A stretch of 6,849 nucleotides of DNA from Saprospiraceae bacterium. GTDB lineage: Bacteria > Bacteroidota > Bacteroidia > Chitinophagales > Saprospiraceae. The stretch is from positions 1 to 6,849 of the forward strand of contig JAEUUM010000473.1 of assembly GCA_016787375.1 (NCBI GenBank), read 5' to 3'. Within the stretch, counting starts at the first letter, position 1, and every line of letters starts with the position of its first letter. Below are positions 6,560-6,849 of this stretch, in pieces. The notes beneath the pieces are model-generated. The model worked only from the letters and a program-made list of their open reading frames with translations, was not told where the DNA came from and did no database searches. The position numbers and the translations under genes were made by a program.

Positions 6560-6849
6560 TAGATTTTATAAGTTTTTCGCTCTGGTTTTAGCTTTTCAGC
6601 AGGCTTTTGTGTTTTTGGTCTTCTAAACATATCTTCAAGCGAATTATTACTCCGGTTTCTGTCTTGTTTGATTCCATCCGGGTTACTTTTAACAACTATT
6701 TCAATTGCCTGCGTTTCCAGAACGGATCCATTTTTAAGGTTTGCAAATGCAGGTTCGATGTAAAATTTCCCCGGATTTTTTGGAGCTAAAATGTATGTAT
6801 AAGTTTGTCTTGATGTAATTGAACCGTTTATAATCTGCATCATTGACGA
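6559..6849 (-). CDS. C-terminal part of a short BatD-like protein (cut by window edge)
   Basis: The frame is open to the right edge of the window, so the start is missing; an ATG at 6843 is internal. The 96 visible codons contain one Ig-like unit homologous to the first repeat of the adjacent BatD: aligning from SSMMQIINGS against SVSVQSVNGD gives 13 identities in 34 positions by eye, including the shared Y-x-Y-x-L-x-P-x-x-x-G-K-F-x-I core. After VVKSNP comes a hydrophilic tail (DRNRSNNSLEDMFRRP, then Lys/Pro/Arg-rich) that resembles the linker between the first and second BatD repeats, and the protein then stops at TAA (6561-6559). No membrane helix is visible in this part. It could be a stand-alone periplasmic N-terminal BatD module, or a remnant of a tandem batD duplication. 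It overlaps the next ATG by one base. Confidence 0.7.
   Translation of the reverse strand, partial: SSMMQIINGSITSRQTYTYILAPKNPGKFYIEPAFANLKNGSVLETQAIEIVVKSNPDGIKQDRNRSNNSLEDMFRRPKTQKPAEKLKPERKTYKI

Overview
The window looks like chromosomal DNA of a Bacteroidota bacterium, possibly a free-living Saprospiria-, Cytophagia- or Flavobacteriia-type lineage. The signs are AT-rich DNA, A-rich leaders in place of clear Shine-Dalgarno sites, two TAnnTTTG-type promoter elements, a secreted protein with a type IX secretion (T9SS) C-terminal sorting domain, and a BatD gene of the bat (Bacteroides aerotolerance) cluster. No RNA gene, insertion sequence, CRISPR array or phage gene was seen.

Layout from left to right. 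(1) Positions 42-1021, plus strand: a promoter and a short, ACT-less D-3-phosphoglycerate dehydrogenase (serA), the first step of serine synthesis. (2) Positions 1083-2864, minus strand, convergent with serA: a 593-residue secreted protein with five Asp-box (BNR/sialidase-like) motifs and a T9SS type A sorting domain, with its own promoter element just upstream. (3) Positions 2865-3251: a 387-bp gap without a confident gene, holding small dyads and a doubtful 39-codon plus-strand ORF. (4) Positions 3252-4640, minus strand: a polytopic membrane protein of 462 residues that resembles GT-C-fold glycosyltransferases in layout but belongs to no family I can name. (5) Positions 4829-6559, minus strand: a complete BatD protein. 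(6) Positions 6559-6849, minus strand, running off the right edge: the end of a second, shorter BatD-like protein whose stop codon overlaps the batD start (TAATG).

The two BatD-like genes are clearly one translationally coupled unit, presumably the 3' end of a bat operon (moxR, DUF58, batA/batB and batC lie upstream in typical Bacteroidota clusters). The other genes look like independent units: serA makes a housekeeping enzyme, the Asp-box protein is an exported product, and the membrane protein may act on cell-envelope glycans. The most unusual point is the doubled BatD arrangement, in which the upstream copy ends just after a domain homologous to the first Ig-like domain of BatD. I see no strong evidence for a wholly new system.
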